From NCBI GenBank assembly GCA_033032175.1, contig CM065313.1:372001-436000 (forward strand): a stretch of 64,000 nucleotides of DNA, given 5' to 3'. The first letter of the stretch is position 1; each line of letters begins with the position of its first letter. The notes under the pieces are model-generated. The model saw only the letters and a list, made by a program, of their open reading frames with translations, did no database searches and was not told the origin of the DNA. The DNA is from Saturnia japonica. Its lineage: Eukaryota; Arthropoda; Insecta; Lepidoptera; Saturniidae. This document shows positions 42,666 to 55,612 of this stretch, piece by piece. Position numbers and translations under genes: made by a program.

Positions 42666-45600
42666 ATATAACACCCCTTTCAGCTGTTTATGAGTTTATT
42701 TTAAAGAAAACGTATTTGTCAGAATTCTAAATGCAAACACAAAAATAAGTTATTGATTTATGAAACAAAACGATAGATAATTTAATCTATAAATTTAGAC
42801 ATGATTAATAATAATTATTTATATTAAAAACATGATACTGTGGTTTTATTATAGTGAAATATTTTTTAGACGATCTGTAATTTTAGGTATTACCGCTTAC
42901 AAACATAAATTTCACAAACTTCTACTAATTATTAAGCATATATTTTCCAATTCAAAAGCTAAACCATAAAAAGATGTATTGTTCAATGATATTGTCTACA
43001 CTTGAGTCGTGAAATAAAGCGTGAAGATAACCAAATAATTATCAAAACTGTCCTTTCAATCTATCATTGCCGTTTGGGGGCGCTGCGGTCGGCGATTCAG
43101 GGGTCCCAAACTTTTTAATTTCTCCCACAATACCTTTAATGGAATTATGTATAGGATGGTTTATTTAGCTAATACTTTCCTTAAATTACGGAAAAAGAAT
43201 TCGGATGCTTTTTAAACCATAAATGTAATTCATTTTAACTATAAACTACTTCGAAAATTATTCATATGCCTCTATATGGGTATGTAATCATCTAGGTATG
43301 TATATTATACATATACCATTTACATTTCTTTATTTTCTCGATGACAGCTCCTGTGAAAACTTGAACGAGCGTCTTCTTTACATTATGTATGCATTATTTA
43401 ATAAAAATATGACGTTTACACACGTACAAGGTTATACCTGAGTCGGAGAAACTAATAGGGATGGACTATATCGATAAACGTAACACGATAACAGACCCGA
43501 TATTTTTTAAAAAAATGTAAGAGAACTAAACTACTGCCGGATACTTTTGTACAAATTTATTAACTAATATTATATTTCATTACAAGATGTTACACTTATT
43601 AATTCCTAATTGATAATGCCAAGTTCTTCAAAATTTTCGAACCTGTTGTAAAATAAGTAGGTAAAGGTAGGTACTTGACAATGAAAAGAAATAATTATAA
43701 CGACAGGTAATCTTTATTTATTTATTTGAATCAAAATCTGATAAATATGATATAATAAATTTATGCGATCGATATCATTACTTATTTGGTCACAACACTA
43801 CAACTATTAAATTAGAACTATCATTGGGAAAATAAAGAAATGGAAATAGTATAATACAGTGTGTATTAAAAACCCCGTCGGATCCGTGAAGGTGTTATTA
43901 GGTATCGAGATTATATTCTGTTTATGTTACCTATCTCAGATTATAAGTAAAAAAATATCCCTAATAAAATGTAAAAAAAAATAGTTAAATGAGGAAATTT
44001 ACATGGCAATACAGGCGGCGCGGCGCAGCGTACCACATTACGATCAAACGTACCGCTGCACCGCGATGGGGCTGGCGACGGGTGTTGTCACGTTTTAAAA
44101 ATTTGCTAAATTTTAGGGAAACTGAAACTAAATATGTTAATTTTAAATAGCAATAACATTTAATAAGATTACATCAGTAACTTTTTAATTTCTGATAGCA
44201 TTAAAATTATTTAATATAGTATAAAACCATAAACTTCTCTTATTTTACTGTAGAAAATAAACTTTTTATTTTAGTAAATTAAGAGAACTGTTTTTTTATT
44301 GCCTCAGTAAAATTACGCTGGAGAAACTCTCCAACTCGACAGCATGATAAGACAGGAATTCATGGCGACGCGACGTCTTGTCACATAAATTTGCTTAAAG
44401 TTTTATTGGACTTAACTTGCACGACTCAATGTCTAAAGGAAAGGGCTTAAATATTTTAATAGAAACTAAATTACTTTTGTAGCATATTTTAAACTACCTA
44501 ACAATAACCAAAAAAGAAATTGCCAATAAACATCAAACAAACATTATGAACAATCATTAAAACCTGAAATTTAAGAATTCTAACACCCTCTATAATATAT
44601 TTAGAGGGAAGTTAGCAGCGGTCCAATTTATTTTCTTTTGTCGAGAAGGGCGCGCGTTCCGGCCGCCAATTTTTACGAATAAATCCCCTAAGATTCGCTA
44701 CAAAGAGTTTCATTTGCATCTTGGCCGTGACAGAGATCCCTCAATTCGAGGCAAGGAAACTAGCGATTTCATTAAAATATATATATATTTATTCTGGTAA
44801 AAACTAGCGTTAGACCGCACAGAACAATTACACCCATCAAGTATAACTACAGAAAAATAACTATTAGTACAAACGAAATTTCGATATTCTGATAACATTA
44901 AATAACCATTGAAATAAGCTTAAGGAGCATGCCCCGCGTGGAATAAATAATTTGCAGGTGTAGCATAACAATTTGGTGGTTTGACATTTTCAAAATTAAC
45001 TTGGTTAATTAACCCTCAAGTTGATAAGAGGATCCTAAGAGCCTTTTGATTTGTCGCATAAGTTGCCCATGGTAGCAAGTTCTATGACTATGTGTACTAT
45101 GTGTAGAATTAAGTCATCGTCTGTTAATGGACCCAAATTAATTATAAAACATCACTTCGACTCTGTAAATTGTCTTATAACCTAATATGATTTTCTAGTG
45201 AATTATACTCTCACAGTGGTAATTGTCTATAAGTCAATATGATATTTACAAGAAATAAAAAAACAGTTTAAAGTCCAACGCCAACGAAATTAAGAGTGGA
45301 CCGCTCTTGACGAATCCCCTATCCAACAAAAAAAAATCCAATTCGGTTCATAAACATAGAAGTTATTGGTTGAACATCCATAAAAAATATGTATTCGAAT
45401 TGAGTAAAACCTACCGTTTTTTGTTGAAATCGGCTCAAAATAAAAAGGAACGTAAATGTCGCCGTTTTAATGGCCCGATTTTATCCTCTGCCAGATTTAT
45501 TAAGGCAATTAAACTTGGCACAAGTTGACAGTTTTTTTCTTTGTTTCGGGCACTTTAATGAGTCCCCGGAGACGTTCCGAATTAAATTCGTAAACGCCGT

Positions 45601-45984
45601 CGCACCGCTGTCGTGTCGCTGTCTTGTTCTCGTCGTGTCGTTTACGTTTCGGGCATGTACCGATCATCTCTAAAAAGTTTTAATTTCTGAAAGTAAATTA
45701 TGTTGAAATAAATGATACATTGCGCAAAATACAAACAAGTGAATTCAAAAGTCATAATAATTAGGACTTAACAAACGGAAATACCTGTAAGAAAATTAAA
45801 TACTTTAAAATAATGTCACCAAGTAAAACACTTCCACCCTGGTGAGACTTCTTCCTGTGGTAAATACAAGACTAATTACTACGTAAGCTCTTGACGTATT
45901 TGCGACTTCAAAGGACGAATAAATATATAATTCTACAACTTGTGTATTTTTACAACCCAACGACGCCTCAGTTTATCTATATAT
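42666..45984. other. AT-rich stretch with CpG patches, nothing recognised
   Basis: CpG-rich spots are at about 43070-43105, 44012-44085 (CAGGCGGCGCGGCGCAGCGT) and 44645-44675. Small frames (for example 45307-45673) have no known domain. Confidence 0.4.
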
Positions 45985-46335
45985 TAATACGTCAGCAAAA
46001 TCTTTCGGTACCTAAGCGTATTGCGTGCACGGAAGACTGTGTGAGATTTCGCATGTTTAAAGTTTATTATATATGGAGGAGTGCAGAAAGCTAAAATTTA
46101 TCTATAAGTAATATCTGTTACTAATATATTAAATAAAATAAATTAATACTGCGAATCCTAAAACGACCAGTACCATTGAACTTAGACCCCCCAAAATATT
46201 GACATGGTCACTCAACGAAAAGTGACAGCAAGTGATGTCGATAATACTCATTGTTTATGAATACTGTAAATGTCAAATAGAAAATAGTCTACAATCAAAA
46301 AGTTGCTGGTTGAATTTCGACCTTAGGGCGATTGT
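45985..46335 (+). repeat. Dispersed repeat family J, copy 1
   Basis: Contains AAGCGTATTGCGTGCACGG, AGTGCAGAAAGCTAAAATTT, ACTGCGAATCCTAAAACGA, ACCCCCCAAAATATTGACAT and GGTTGAATTTCGACC. The same blocks occur inverted at 51377-51708. The family has no long frame. I recall similar sequences being frequent in Lepidoptera. Confidence 0.75.
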
Positions 46336-49300
46336 TAGTAAGTTGTTAATTCTTTATGTTTAATGCTTATTATTCTATATGTATAATATAGTTCAATTAA
46401 TACGCCGTCGCGTATCCACTTATAAATATAATGCGTAATGACATGTTATGTTGGTGAGTCAAAATCAATAAAATAAAATAACTATGTATCCGTGTATCTG
46501 CGTGTCTGTCTGTAGCGTCGAAGTTCACAAATAGCTGAACCGATTTTGATTTAATTTTTTATGTTACTACTATATACGAGATTACTTTTCTCTAAGATTC
46601 ATAATTTTTACACGACAGTTTTACGCTGTGTGATATTGTCACTAATTATATTCTAAAACTTCAGTAAATAAATATTTACAAGACATAAAATTATTTTTTG
46701 TAAATACCCACATCTGTGGATATTTTCCACAATTAGGTAACAAATCTATTGGAATACGTTACTTTAGTCAATATTTTATTACGTTGAAAGCGAACTAACT
46801 CAACGACGTCTGAGCTTTACCAACTGACGAATTATTAATGAACTAACAAACGAAATACGTTTCAATAAACTTAGATGTGATTGTAAACATGGATGCGGTA
46901 CTTTAATCATCTTGTACCATGAAATATCCGTTCGAATTCATATCTAAATTCTACATTCAAATTAGTACCTAGAAGTTAATTCATTAAAGTAAAATTTTAC
47001 AAGAAACGGACAAGAAATCCAGTGAGAACTCGGTCCTAAATTTACACTATGTAAAAAGAACCTTTCTCTGAATCGTGATGACTGTGTATGCTAACAATAT
47101 AATAGATTTATTTAAATAAAGATTCTAGCAAACCATATTACATTATGTTTAAAAAATGTTACACAATGAGGACTTTATTTCATTTGATGATAATATCTAA
47201 CGAGAAAAGCATTAAATAGTTATATCAAACTCATGTTTCTGATTTGTTAGACTTAAGAATATCGATGCGATATTTTTTAGTTTGCGGAGTTTTGGCGGGA
47301 TCTTCATCTTTCATGTAGTTGTTTTTATTTCAACTTATAAACTTACGTTATTTAACCTTAATTTAGTGACATTTTGCGTGATTCAATTTGTGTCGCTGTG
47401 CACAAGTGATGTTGAATACAAATAATGACTTGAAATGTTCATTTTGCTACAAACACTCCTCTTAATAAGGGTCCCACTATATTTTTAGAGTGATTTTTGA
47501 ACATTAGAAAAGTTTTACCAAGTTAGACTTAAAGGGCGTTTATCCAGTGGCTTAAAAATTTTAAAATAGTTTTTAGTACATATCTACAATTTTGTATTAT
47601 ATTAATACAGTATTTTGCATAGACTGCTTTAGCGTTGCGTTATACTTGCTGTCACCATCTGACAAGTTCGATGTTATATTTTGCTCCCTTTTTACTTTTA
47701 CTCTATTTCATTCTATGTCATTTATTTCTTATTTCGTGTTACGTGTTGACTATTTTATTGTTGCATAATTTGCGAAAATACACAATGCGACTGAATGGAA
47801 GTACATAAAATAATATAAAAGTTTTATTTACATTTGAATGAAGAGATAAGGTTAATAGTACATTTCCATAACTTAGTCAGATTTACCTTCAAAACCAAAT
47901 ACCGATCTTGTAATATAATTGTACATCAATATACATATCTGTAGTTCTGTTGATACACGTAATTTTTTTTTTTCAAATTTCCTTGTTAACTTCTTATAAA
48001 ATCAGTGTGATCTTTAATACGTAATAAAAAATATATTTGTCTGTTTATTAAGTCCGAATTTTACTCAAAAACGACTCAACCGATCTTTATAAAATTTTCT
48101 ATCCGGAAAGCTTATGCCATTGCTCAAATGATATGCTATAAGAATTGTAATTAACAAATGTTGATGAATTTTTCGAACGGAACGGGAAATACAAATCTTT
48201 TCATATTTTATGTTAATATAATTTAATACTATTTAATAATAATTTTAAAAACTGTAAAAAAAATTATATCAAAATGTATGTTTTTTTATTTTTACCAGAT
48301 TTTCATGAAATTTTGTACATAGGAAGTATAAGTCATTCTAGTAAAAATAGGTTAACCAGATGAAACTAATTACCTTGCAACAAACGCAGTAGGAGCCGTG
48401 GGGCACCACCAGTTATTTATATTATTATTTGACGTCACGACATCAAAATTTTCATAACTCCACGAATCCATCAAGCAACAGTACGTGGTATCCATACTTG
48501 TGAAACCAATCAAAGGGCTGCTCCCCGACTTAGAAGTTGTTCAGAATATTTGACGCGAAGCCGCGACGCGACTTGTTTCAATCGTTATTATTCGTCGATG
48601 TTTCTGAAAGGATTTCCAATTGAATTTCCCCTTTGTGTACTATGAGGGTCTTATTTAGCTTTTATTTAAATATTTTAATGTTTTGCTCAGGACATTTTGA
48701 GTGCTCTCTGTACAAAAATTTTTATGGGCAAGAACTGTTAACTATAAAGTATCAAAATGATATTTTCTGGGTTTTTAAATATACATTCCTACTTTTGTTT
48801 ACTTTTTTTTATATTAGCTCTTCAAAGTTATAGGAAGTGTACTTGAAGCCTATGTCAATTTAAAAACAATAACGACATCCCGCTATTATGGATGGCCTGG
48901 GTAAATAAAAACTGGATATGCTTCGGCGGATCCTAAACTCGATGCGTATAAGCGAATCAATATGACAGGCCTTCAACCATATGCATGGTGGTCACCACCT
49001 AACTGGGCTGGACAGCCGTACCTACCATTATAGGCATTTCCTCGTTCGTTACTCAGCATGGTGCATCACGTGCACGTACGTACGTTGGCTTGGGTGTTTT
49101 AACACCCCTAAATGTAAGATGACCACAAAACATACTCCAGTCTTTACCATTATTTAACTTCACTGACTCTTATAAAACTAAAATTTATGATACATTTTTT
49201 TAAAGACCTTTTCGTATCACGGTACTTATTGTATTTGGTCGCAAACTTTACAGACAAATCTCTCTCGAGCGGTTACAAAATGTCGCTGTAAGTGTATACG

Positions 49301-50985
49301 AACATACATTACCGGGTTGTTGACTCGAGCTCACTTGACGAACAGTCAGCTACTTAAGCGAATGATATCTACTCACGCTGCTTATTGTTATTAAACTTAC
49401 GCGATTAACTTAAACTGTTTCAATATAAAAGTTATTTAAATATTGAAATAGATTAGATTTGTCTGTCTGTGGATTACAAATTAATATATAATATCAACAG
49501 TTCTTTGACATATGCTCGTATAAATGACAACAAAACCGAATCTAACGAAAAAAAATTTGTGTCTATTTTTATTTATATACTACGAACAGAAAACAAACGT
49601 ACTATCCGCCTGATTGTGAGTGGTAGGTTCTGTTTATGGACGCTTGCAACACCAAGAATATCATGTTGCCGATTTTATCGCGTTGTATCTGTTTAATACA
49701 TACAGTTTTATAATTTCGTTGCTTTCATTTTTCTGATATATGACAGCCAAATTAAAATCATAAAAAGATAACTTAAATACATATTAAATATTAAAAAAAA
49801 TTAATCATTTGAAAAATAATAAAATATACTATTATTTTCTGTTATAGATGTTGTGCTAGGAATAATAATAATATAATTTCAAACTAAAGAAGTAGCAAAA
49901 ACTGCCTAGTTAGTTTATGATGATGAAGTTATCAACGATTTAGTTCGTAAATATAATATAAGCGGATTCGCGAATAAAAGCTTGTATAAAACACAATGAA
50001 TTAATAAAAACAACGTGAATTCAGTTAAAACTTCGTGTATAAACTAACAGATGAAATTTTATGAAAATGTTTGAGTTGTAACAATGTAGACTAGACGGAC
50101 AATATTAGAACTAGTTAATTAGATTAGTTTTAGTTAAGTTTCACAAATTCATTAGTTTAATATTATTGAACTATTTGGAGTATAAGGGTTGTTTACACAG
50201 AAGGTATTCTATAACATCTCGATTCCGAGGTAACCATATATTCTAATAAATTTCATAAATTTTGACCATTATAGATAAGTAGGTAGGAAAAAACTACCAC
50301 AATGAGCATTTCATTAACTCTGCCTTCATTAAGTGTTTTACTAAGTTCTAAGTAAAAGGACCAACTATAATTTTTGTCGGCATTAATAGAAATCGAATTT
50401 ACGAACTATATTTTGTACAATTGATTGACGAAGGCGTTACTTTGCGGAATTCCATCGTAAATAATTTCTAAGAAATTTCTTAGCTACTTTCCGCCTGCAA
50501 TAGATTAAAAGTAGTTTTCACCTTCCTACATCATAGAAACGTTTAAATATTAAAACAATGACATTAATAAATAAAGTATAAAAAATTATATTAATAAATA
50601 AATAATATTGTAGGGCTATGTTAAAGACAGAGTCTATACGGAGCCAATTGAATCGATTGCAGCTTTAAAACTCAAAATCCGTAACGTGATTAACGAAATA
50701 AGCCAGCCATTTGGCGAAAAAGTGAGTGAGAGGCAGCGTCCCTCATCGGGCTGTTACCAAGAAAGAGTCGACATCGTAAGTCATGGTCGTAAATCGTTTC
50801 GCCGATATCCGACTTTACAATTTTTTTATTTATAATTGCCAAACATTTCTTTCTCCAAACCCAAACCCGTTTTAAATAATAATTAAAAAATAATTCTTAA
50901 AAATAATAAAGCTTAGAAATAATTAAAATAATTTAAAAAAATAACAGCAAACAAATTCACAACCTGCCAGTATGCAATAGAAAAA
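46336..50985. other. AT-rich stretch, largely unrecognised
   Basis: About 46485-46570 has a short family G-like section (TATCCGTGTATCTGCGTGTC, GCGTCGAAGTTCACAA). A further repeat-like block at about 48030-48420 (ACTCAAAAACGACTCAACCG) occurs only once here. Palindromic CGTACGTACG at about 49077 is short. Nothing coding is recognised. Confidence 0.4.
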
Positions 50986-50989
50986 AGTA

Positions 50990-51375
50990 TTCTGAACGTG
51001 AATAAGTCAGGCAGACTAATAAACCATGTCATCTGGAACAAGACAATGGTCCTAGATTTAACATGCACAATCAGAACGCTGAAATGGCGATGGGCAGGTT
51101 ACATGATAAGGGCACCAGACAAATGCAGTGTGATATGATGGTACCATGGAGAAAAGAAAAAGGCAGATGACAATCAGACAAGTGGCAGGAGTGATGTGGA
51201 ATAGAGTGGCTCAAGAAAAACATGAATGGAAAATTTTGGAGGAGTCCTTTGCTAAATGACAAACAGATCTACAGAAAATAAGCAAGAAAATAATAATATG
51301 CTACACTTAAATTTAAATGTAATCTTATTATATGTGAGCAATATTTGATCTCAATAAAAAGCTATATTATTATTA
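50990..51375 (+). pseudogene. RTE-like LINE C-terminal relic with short tandem tail
   Basis: Translation in broken frames gives Arg-Thr-Leu-Lys-Trp-Arg-Trp-Ala-Gly-Tyr-Met-Ile-Arg-Ala-Pro-Asp-Lys and, after a shift, Gly-Arg-Arg-Gln-Ser-Asp-Lys-Trp-Gln-Glu. This matches the 'KW.WAGH..R..D.......WRP..G.R..GRP..RW.DD' order at the end of insect endonuclease-reverse transcriptases. The 3' end is CAATAAAAAGC followed by TATTATTATTA, a short tandem tail as found in RTE-type elements. Many stops show it is dead. Confidence 0.55.
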
Positions 51376-51376
51376 C

Positions 51377-51708
51377 TAGCGGTGGCCCAATGATCGAAAT
51401 TCAACCAGCGACTTTTTAATCATACACTATTTTCTGTTTGACACCTGAACAATGAATATTATATCACTTGCTGTCGTTTTTCATTGAGTGACAATGTAAA
51501 TATTTTGGGGGGTCTAAGTTCAATGGCACTGCTCGTGTTAGGATTCGCAGTATTAATTTATTTCATTTAATGTATTAGTAACAGATATTATAGATAAATT
51601 TTAGCTTTCTGCACTCCTTTTCCATATAAACTTTAATCATGCAAATCTCACAATCTCCCGTGCACGCAATACGCTTAAAGAAGGGTTAAAAGTTTTTGCT
51701 TCATGTAA
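51377..51708 (-). repeat. Dispersed repeat family J, copy 2, interrupted by mariner
   Basis: Minus-strand sequence carries the same blocks as 45985-46335: GGTTGAATTTCGATCATTGG, ACTGCGAATCCTAACACGAG, AGTGCAGAAAGCTAAAATTT and AAGCGTATTGCGTGCACGGG. The mariner element begins at 51711. On its far side AATATTAATATTA (52949-52962) resembles the ATATTAATA that precedes copy 1, so the repeat probably continues there. Confidence 0.7.
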
Positions 51709-51710
51709 TA

Positions 51711-52948
51711 GGTCGGGGAAAAAGTTTCTTCGTATTTTATATGAAAATTCAAGACATTTTTTTCAAAGTTTATTTACAGTATATATTTTCCGTTTTGTTC
51801 GATGACTTTTTGCCATTTTGTAGGTAGAGACATGATCCCGTTGCTGTAAACACTTTGGGACTTCTGATCAAAAAACGTGACAAATAGTTTTGGCAGTCTT
51901 CTTTTGATGTTAACCTTATAGAATCTAATGAATTCTGAAGAGACCGAAACAGGTGAAAATCTGAAGGTGCAAGGTCAGGGCTATATTGTGGATGCACTAA
52001 CACCTCCCAGCCAAACTGTTTTAATTTTTGCTGTGTGGCTAAAGATGTGTGTGGTCTAGCGTTATCGTGATGAAAGAACACACCCTTCCTGTTGATTAAT
52101 TTCGGCCGCTTTCTCTCAACTGTTTCCTTTAATCTCATCAATTGTTGGAAGTGTAGATCCAAATCGATGGTTTTGCCGGGCGGTAAAAGCTCATAATGAA
52201 CAATGCCTTTCGAGTCCCACCATACACACAGCATCACCTTATTTCGAGTTAGCCTAGGCTTAGTCACAGTCTGTAAAGCCTGGTCGACCATAGACTACGA
52301 CCTTTTTCACACGTTCTTGTCGGACGTGATCCACTTTTCATCGCCAGTTATCAATCTTTTCAAAAACAGCTCGATTTCATTACGTCTCAATAATGAATCG
52401 CAAATGAGTACACAGTTCATTAGGTTTTCTCAGTAAGCTCGAGTGGCACCCAAATATCGAGCTTTTTGGTATAGCCAGTTTTCTTCAAGTGGGTTAAAAC
52501 AGTTTTGTGGTCAATTTCCAGTTCTTCAGCTACATCGTAACTACTGATATGCCGATCTTGTTCCACTTTTTCAAAATTGGCGTCCATTTTATTCGTAACA
52601 GGGCGACCAGAGCGAGGTGCATCTTTAACAGCGAAATTTCCGGACTGAAAACGTTTGAACAAACTTTGTGCTACTCTTACTGACATTCATTAGGTCCATA
52701 AACATAAATTTTTTTCACCGCTTGAGTTACATTTTTGCTTCTTTTAATAATATTTTAAAATGTATCTAATTTCTTCATTAATGTCACGCATTTATTTGTT
52801 ATAAAATTTCTTTGGCTGTACTATTTGTATCTTGCTGGTTAGGGTAACATTTAAAAAAAAAAGTTGTTTCCAGCCATTTTTCATTTGTTTTATGTGTTGT
52901 TGTTGTATATATAAACATACGTTACGCGAAAACACTTTTTCCCCGACC
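51711..52948 (-). mobile_element. mariner DNA transposon, complete with ends but broken gene
   Basis: 1238 bp with inverted ends GGTCGGGGAAAAAGT at 51711-51725 and its reverse complement at 52934-52948, flanked by TA (51709-51710 and 52949-52950). The transposase is on the minus strand (52791-51770) and is mutated. Size and TA duplication fit the mariner family. Confidence 0.85.
51770..52791 (-). pseudogene. mariner transposase pseudogene (DD34D)
   Basis: Start candidate ATG at 52791-52789 (Met-Arg-Asp-Ile-Asn-Glu-Glu-Ile-Arg). A stop and frameshift follow within 60 codons. The second helix-turn-helix region is readable at 52686-52420: Phe-Lys-Arg-Phe-Gln-Ser-Gly-Asn-Phe, Arg-Ser-Gly-Arg-Pro, and the linker Trp-Val-Pro-Leu-Glu-Leu-Thr. 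After another shift come Thr-Gly-Asp-Glu-Lys-Trp (first catalytic Asp, near 52345), stops near 52310 and 52300, then the frame 52291-51770. That frame has His-His-Asp-Asn-Ala-Arg-Pro-His (second Asp) and Ser-Pro-Asp-Leu-Ala-Pro-Ser-Asp-Phe-His (third Asp). Exactly 34 residues separate the last two, the DD34D rule of mariner. The catalytic triad is kept but the gene is broken by at least three lesions. Confidence 0.85.
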
Positions 52949-53078
52949 TAATATTAATATTGTTAGAAGCAAGAAAACGAATTTTGAATCTACTGCCATT
53001 TCGGCGTCGCCCTGCCACGACAAGGTGGCGCCACGTTGTTCAAGTATAATATATATGCCAATAGTGGTGGATGTGATG

Positions 53079-53159
53079 CTCAAGTTCGGTGAAGCTGCAA
53101 AAGCCGCAGCGGCTTCAGGGCCCCTAAGGCTAACAGAGTAGTCAGTTCTAAAAAAAAAA
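53079..53159 (+). repeat. Jockey-like LINE family E 3' end, copy 4
   Basis: TTCGGTGAAGCTGCAAAAGC, GGGCCCCTAAGGCTAACAGA and an A10 tail. It matches 29690-29774 closely. It lies 130 bp from the mariner. Confidence 0.7.
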
Positions 53160-55268
53160 CCATGTGATGCATTATCTTTTAGAAATGTGTATCGTGCGGA
53201 AGCTTTGCCCATTCTTGTATTCGTTTCGATATTAAGACGTTTTTGTAAAGCCAGTAATTTCAATAATAATTGTAATAAATAGTTCTATTAATCTTTCATT
53301 TCTAACAAGAGAAGTGTGATTTGGAGGCCTTTCGGTTATCGCTTTCGCCATATCCGACTGGTGTAGAACGCCACATAGATTAATTAGTAAAACATTGTAC
53401 AAAACGGGGAGAGCAACCGGCTTAATCGACATGGAGACGTAGTAGCTGATTTAACATCCTACTAATCAAATGGACGAGATACTGATTACAGGTTCTTGAG
53501 GAACTATCATGTGCTAGTGCTGAGTCGCAACACCATTCGGTGGCAACAGAAGACCTAAACCGTGATCGCATGGTTCCTGCCTTATCGTTGCGTTGTAAGA
53601 AGCCTTCGGGTTTGTTGAGCGACACAGCTTTAGTGATGCCGGGGACTTGAGACGGTACTGAATGAAAGCCTTGTTCGTGTAAGTTATAGTCTAAAGAGTT
53701 AGTTCCACCCCTGATTTGGTTAATGAACTAGCGCTGCACGTACATTTGTTAGTTATGAGCTAATAATAAAAAGAATTGGAGGTATTTAATGACTCGCAAT
53801 TAGTACCACCACTATATGTGCTAACTTCACTTCCAAAATCATAGTAGACCATTTATCAAACATTTTTGAACCATCGCTTTGTAAGTTTTTATGCAAATGT
53901 TTTGGTTTTTAAAAATATGTTCGTGGCTGTAATCTGTGTATTCCTATTATTGCAAGTTTCCCGAAAGAATTAAAAAATGGTTCAATGACGTACTCTTACG
54001 TTGAATTCGTGACGCCTGAATTAGAACCTTCTGCAAAAAAGACGAACATACTGATAATAAGTAAAGTGTGTAGGTGCTTGTAGTTAGACTCTCGTATTAA
54101 GAATGATATATATTTATGTCATGGAAATGAGGGTGTTTGCAAAAATCCTAGCGTTACTGCCATCGTATTCGGTTTTACCGTACAGATATGTCTGTAGGTC
54201 TTCAGATGTACTGATCAATAGTAGCTAATGTAACTTGTTAATATTTCTAGTGTCAAACTATTACGAGATTTAGGAGATTTAGGCTTGTAATAAGGTAATT
54301 CATTGAACAATATTTCGTTTTTATAATGTATGTAGTAAAGTACTATTTACGTGATTTCAAATACGAATAGTTAGCTAGAAGAAAATGCCTTGTGATGGTA
54401 AGCTTGCTAGTGTGCAATAGTCACAAGATAGAAAGAAGAGTTATCTTTATTAGAAACGGTGACTTAATATTTATAGTTAGGTAAAGCTGTCACTGTGGAA
54501 GAGGTAATGTAGATTTTTCATTATGAAATGGTAGTAAAACCTTTGAATAAGTTTTAAATGCGAGAAAGAAATTCTCCTAATACCTACATGACAATTATAA
54601 ATATGCGTGAACGTATTACTGAGAAATATGCAAATTTGTACACTACTACTACTTTTGTTTAAATTTGTCCATATCCGAGTAATTGCGTTCAGGTATCATT
54701 AGACTTTCGCGGGTTGGGTTTTCGCGATTCGATGTTTGTGTGATGACTATTATGTACGATGGCGGCTGACTGTCTGGCAGTTATTTACTAAATCCTACTA
54801 CCGTTTAATAGTAGCAATGTAGCAAGTCTATACAGTGCAGTATAAATAAAAGTTCAAATGCATGAGTAATGACGTTCAGTTATCTTTAAACTAATAACAG
54901 ATGTAGCATATAAGTTCGCGAATTTATTGAAAACAACTTTTAATCATTCTTGCGAAATTTATTAAAATAGTTTTAATATTTTGAAACAATACAGACACAG
55001 CGTGGCTGTATAAAAAGTTTGGAGGTAATTCTAAAGGGAATCCTACAATAACATTTACTTATCTTATCTTTGATCTTAGATCCTGATGAGGCATTTTGTT
55101 ACATGAGCTCTATTTAGTAAAAATAGCCTGCATCACTTTAAATTATTTTTACTGTTTGATTTCCGTATTTTTTAACAAATATAAACACGAATGCATTTTG
55201 TAATTTAAACTGGAGTGATCGAGCTATAAATAGAGAAACTTGTCTTAATTATGTTTTCTGTTTACATG
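53160..55268. other. Unrecognised stretch
   Basis: Minus frames at 53232-53432 and 53422-53625 look moderately protein-like but match no family I know. The rest is AT-rich background. Confidence 0.35.
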
Positions 55269-55269
55269 A

Positions 55270-55368
55270 GCTACCTGGGGCTGGTACGGTTACGTTATAA
55301 CTAGTTGCCAGAGCTTCAGTGGCGAGTGCTGTGTGGATGATTGGCCAGAAGTTGATCAACAGCGAGTG
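55270..55368 (+). other. Left half of an open frame interrupted by the TRIM
   Basis: From GCT at 55270, just after a TGA, 33 codons stay open to the TRIM border. They include Trp-Gly-Trp-Tyr-Gly-Tyr and Cys-Cys-Val-Asp-Asp-Trp-Pro-Glu-Val-Asp-Gln-Gln. Without the element and one copy of the 4-bp duplication the same frame would continue for 50 more codons to a TAA at 56502-56504. The DNA here is less AT-rich than its surroundings. The product is not recognised. It may be a host exon, an older transposon or chance. Confidence 0.35.
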
Positions 55369-55562
55369 TGTAGAAGAACTATTGAAAAGGGAGGATCCTC
55401 CGACCTGACGGGTGTTATGTCTGGCGGGCAGCTGCCCAACGGTTGTAGTCGGGTTCTTGTATATACACTCAATCGCAGAGTTAATTTCTATAGTGCGATG
55501 TAGGATGCGTCGTATGTGGCTCGATAGATGTCGCTGTGTGTCGCTATGTAGATGTCGCTACA
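55369..55562 (-). repeat. TRIM 3' LTR
   Basis: Matches 56154-56347 at 193 of 194 positions. The near-identity means insertion was recent compared with the gypsy element in this window. Confidence 0.85.
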
Positions 55563-55576
55563 TCACTCCCCTCCGA
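55563..55576 (-). other. TRIM polypurine tract
   Basis: Minus-strand CGGAGGGGAGTGA abuts the TGTAG start of the 3' LTR. A purine run at this place primes plus-strand DNA synthesis in LTR elements, and it fixes the element's orientation as minus. Confidence 0.65.
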
Positions 55577-55612
55577 GACCGGAGGTCGATAGCAGGTTGA
55601 GTCGTCCATACA

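Noticed and set aside
55412..55600. Plus-strand frames beginning Met-Leu-Cys-Leu-Ala-Gly in both LTRs of the TRIM
   Set aside because: The same translation appears at 56080-56352 because the LTR is repeated. It runs against the element's sense strand and has no known domain.
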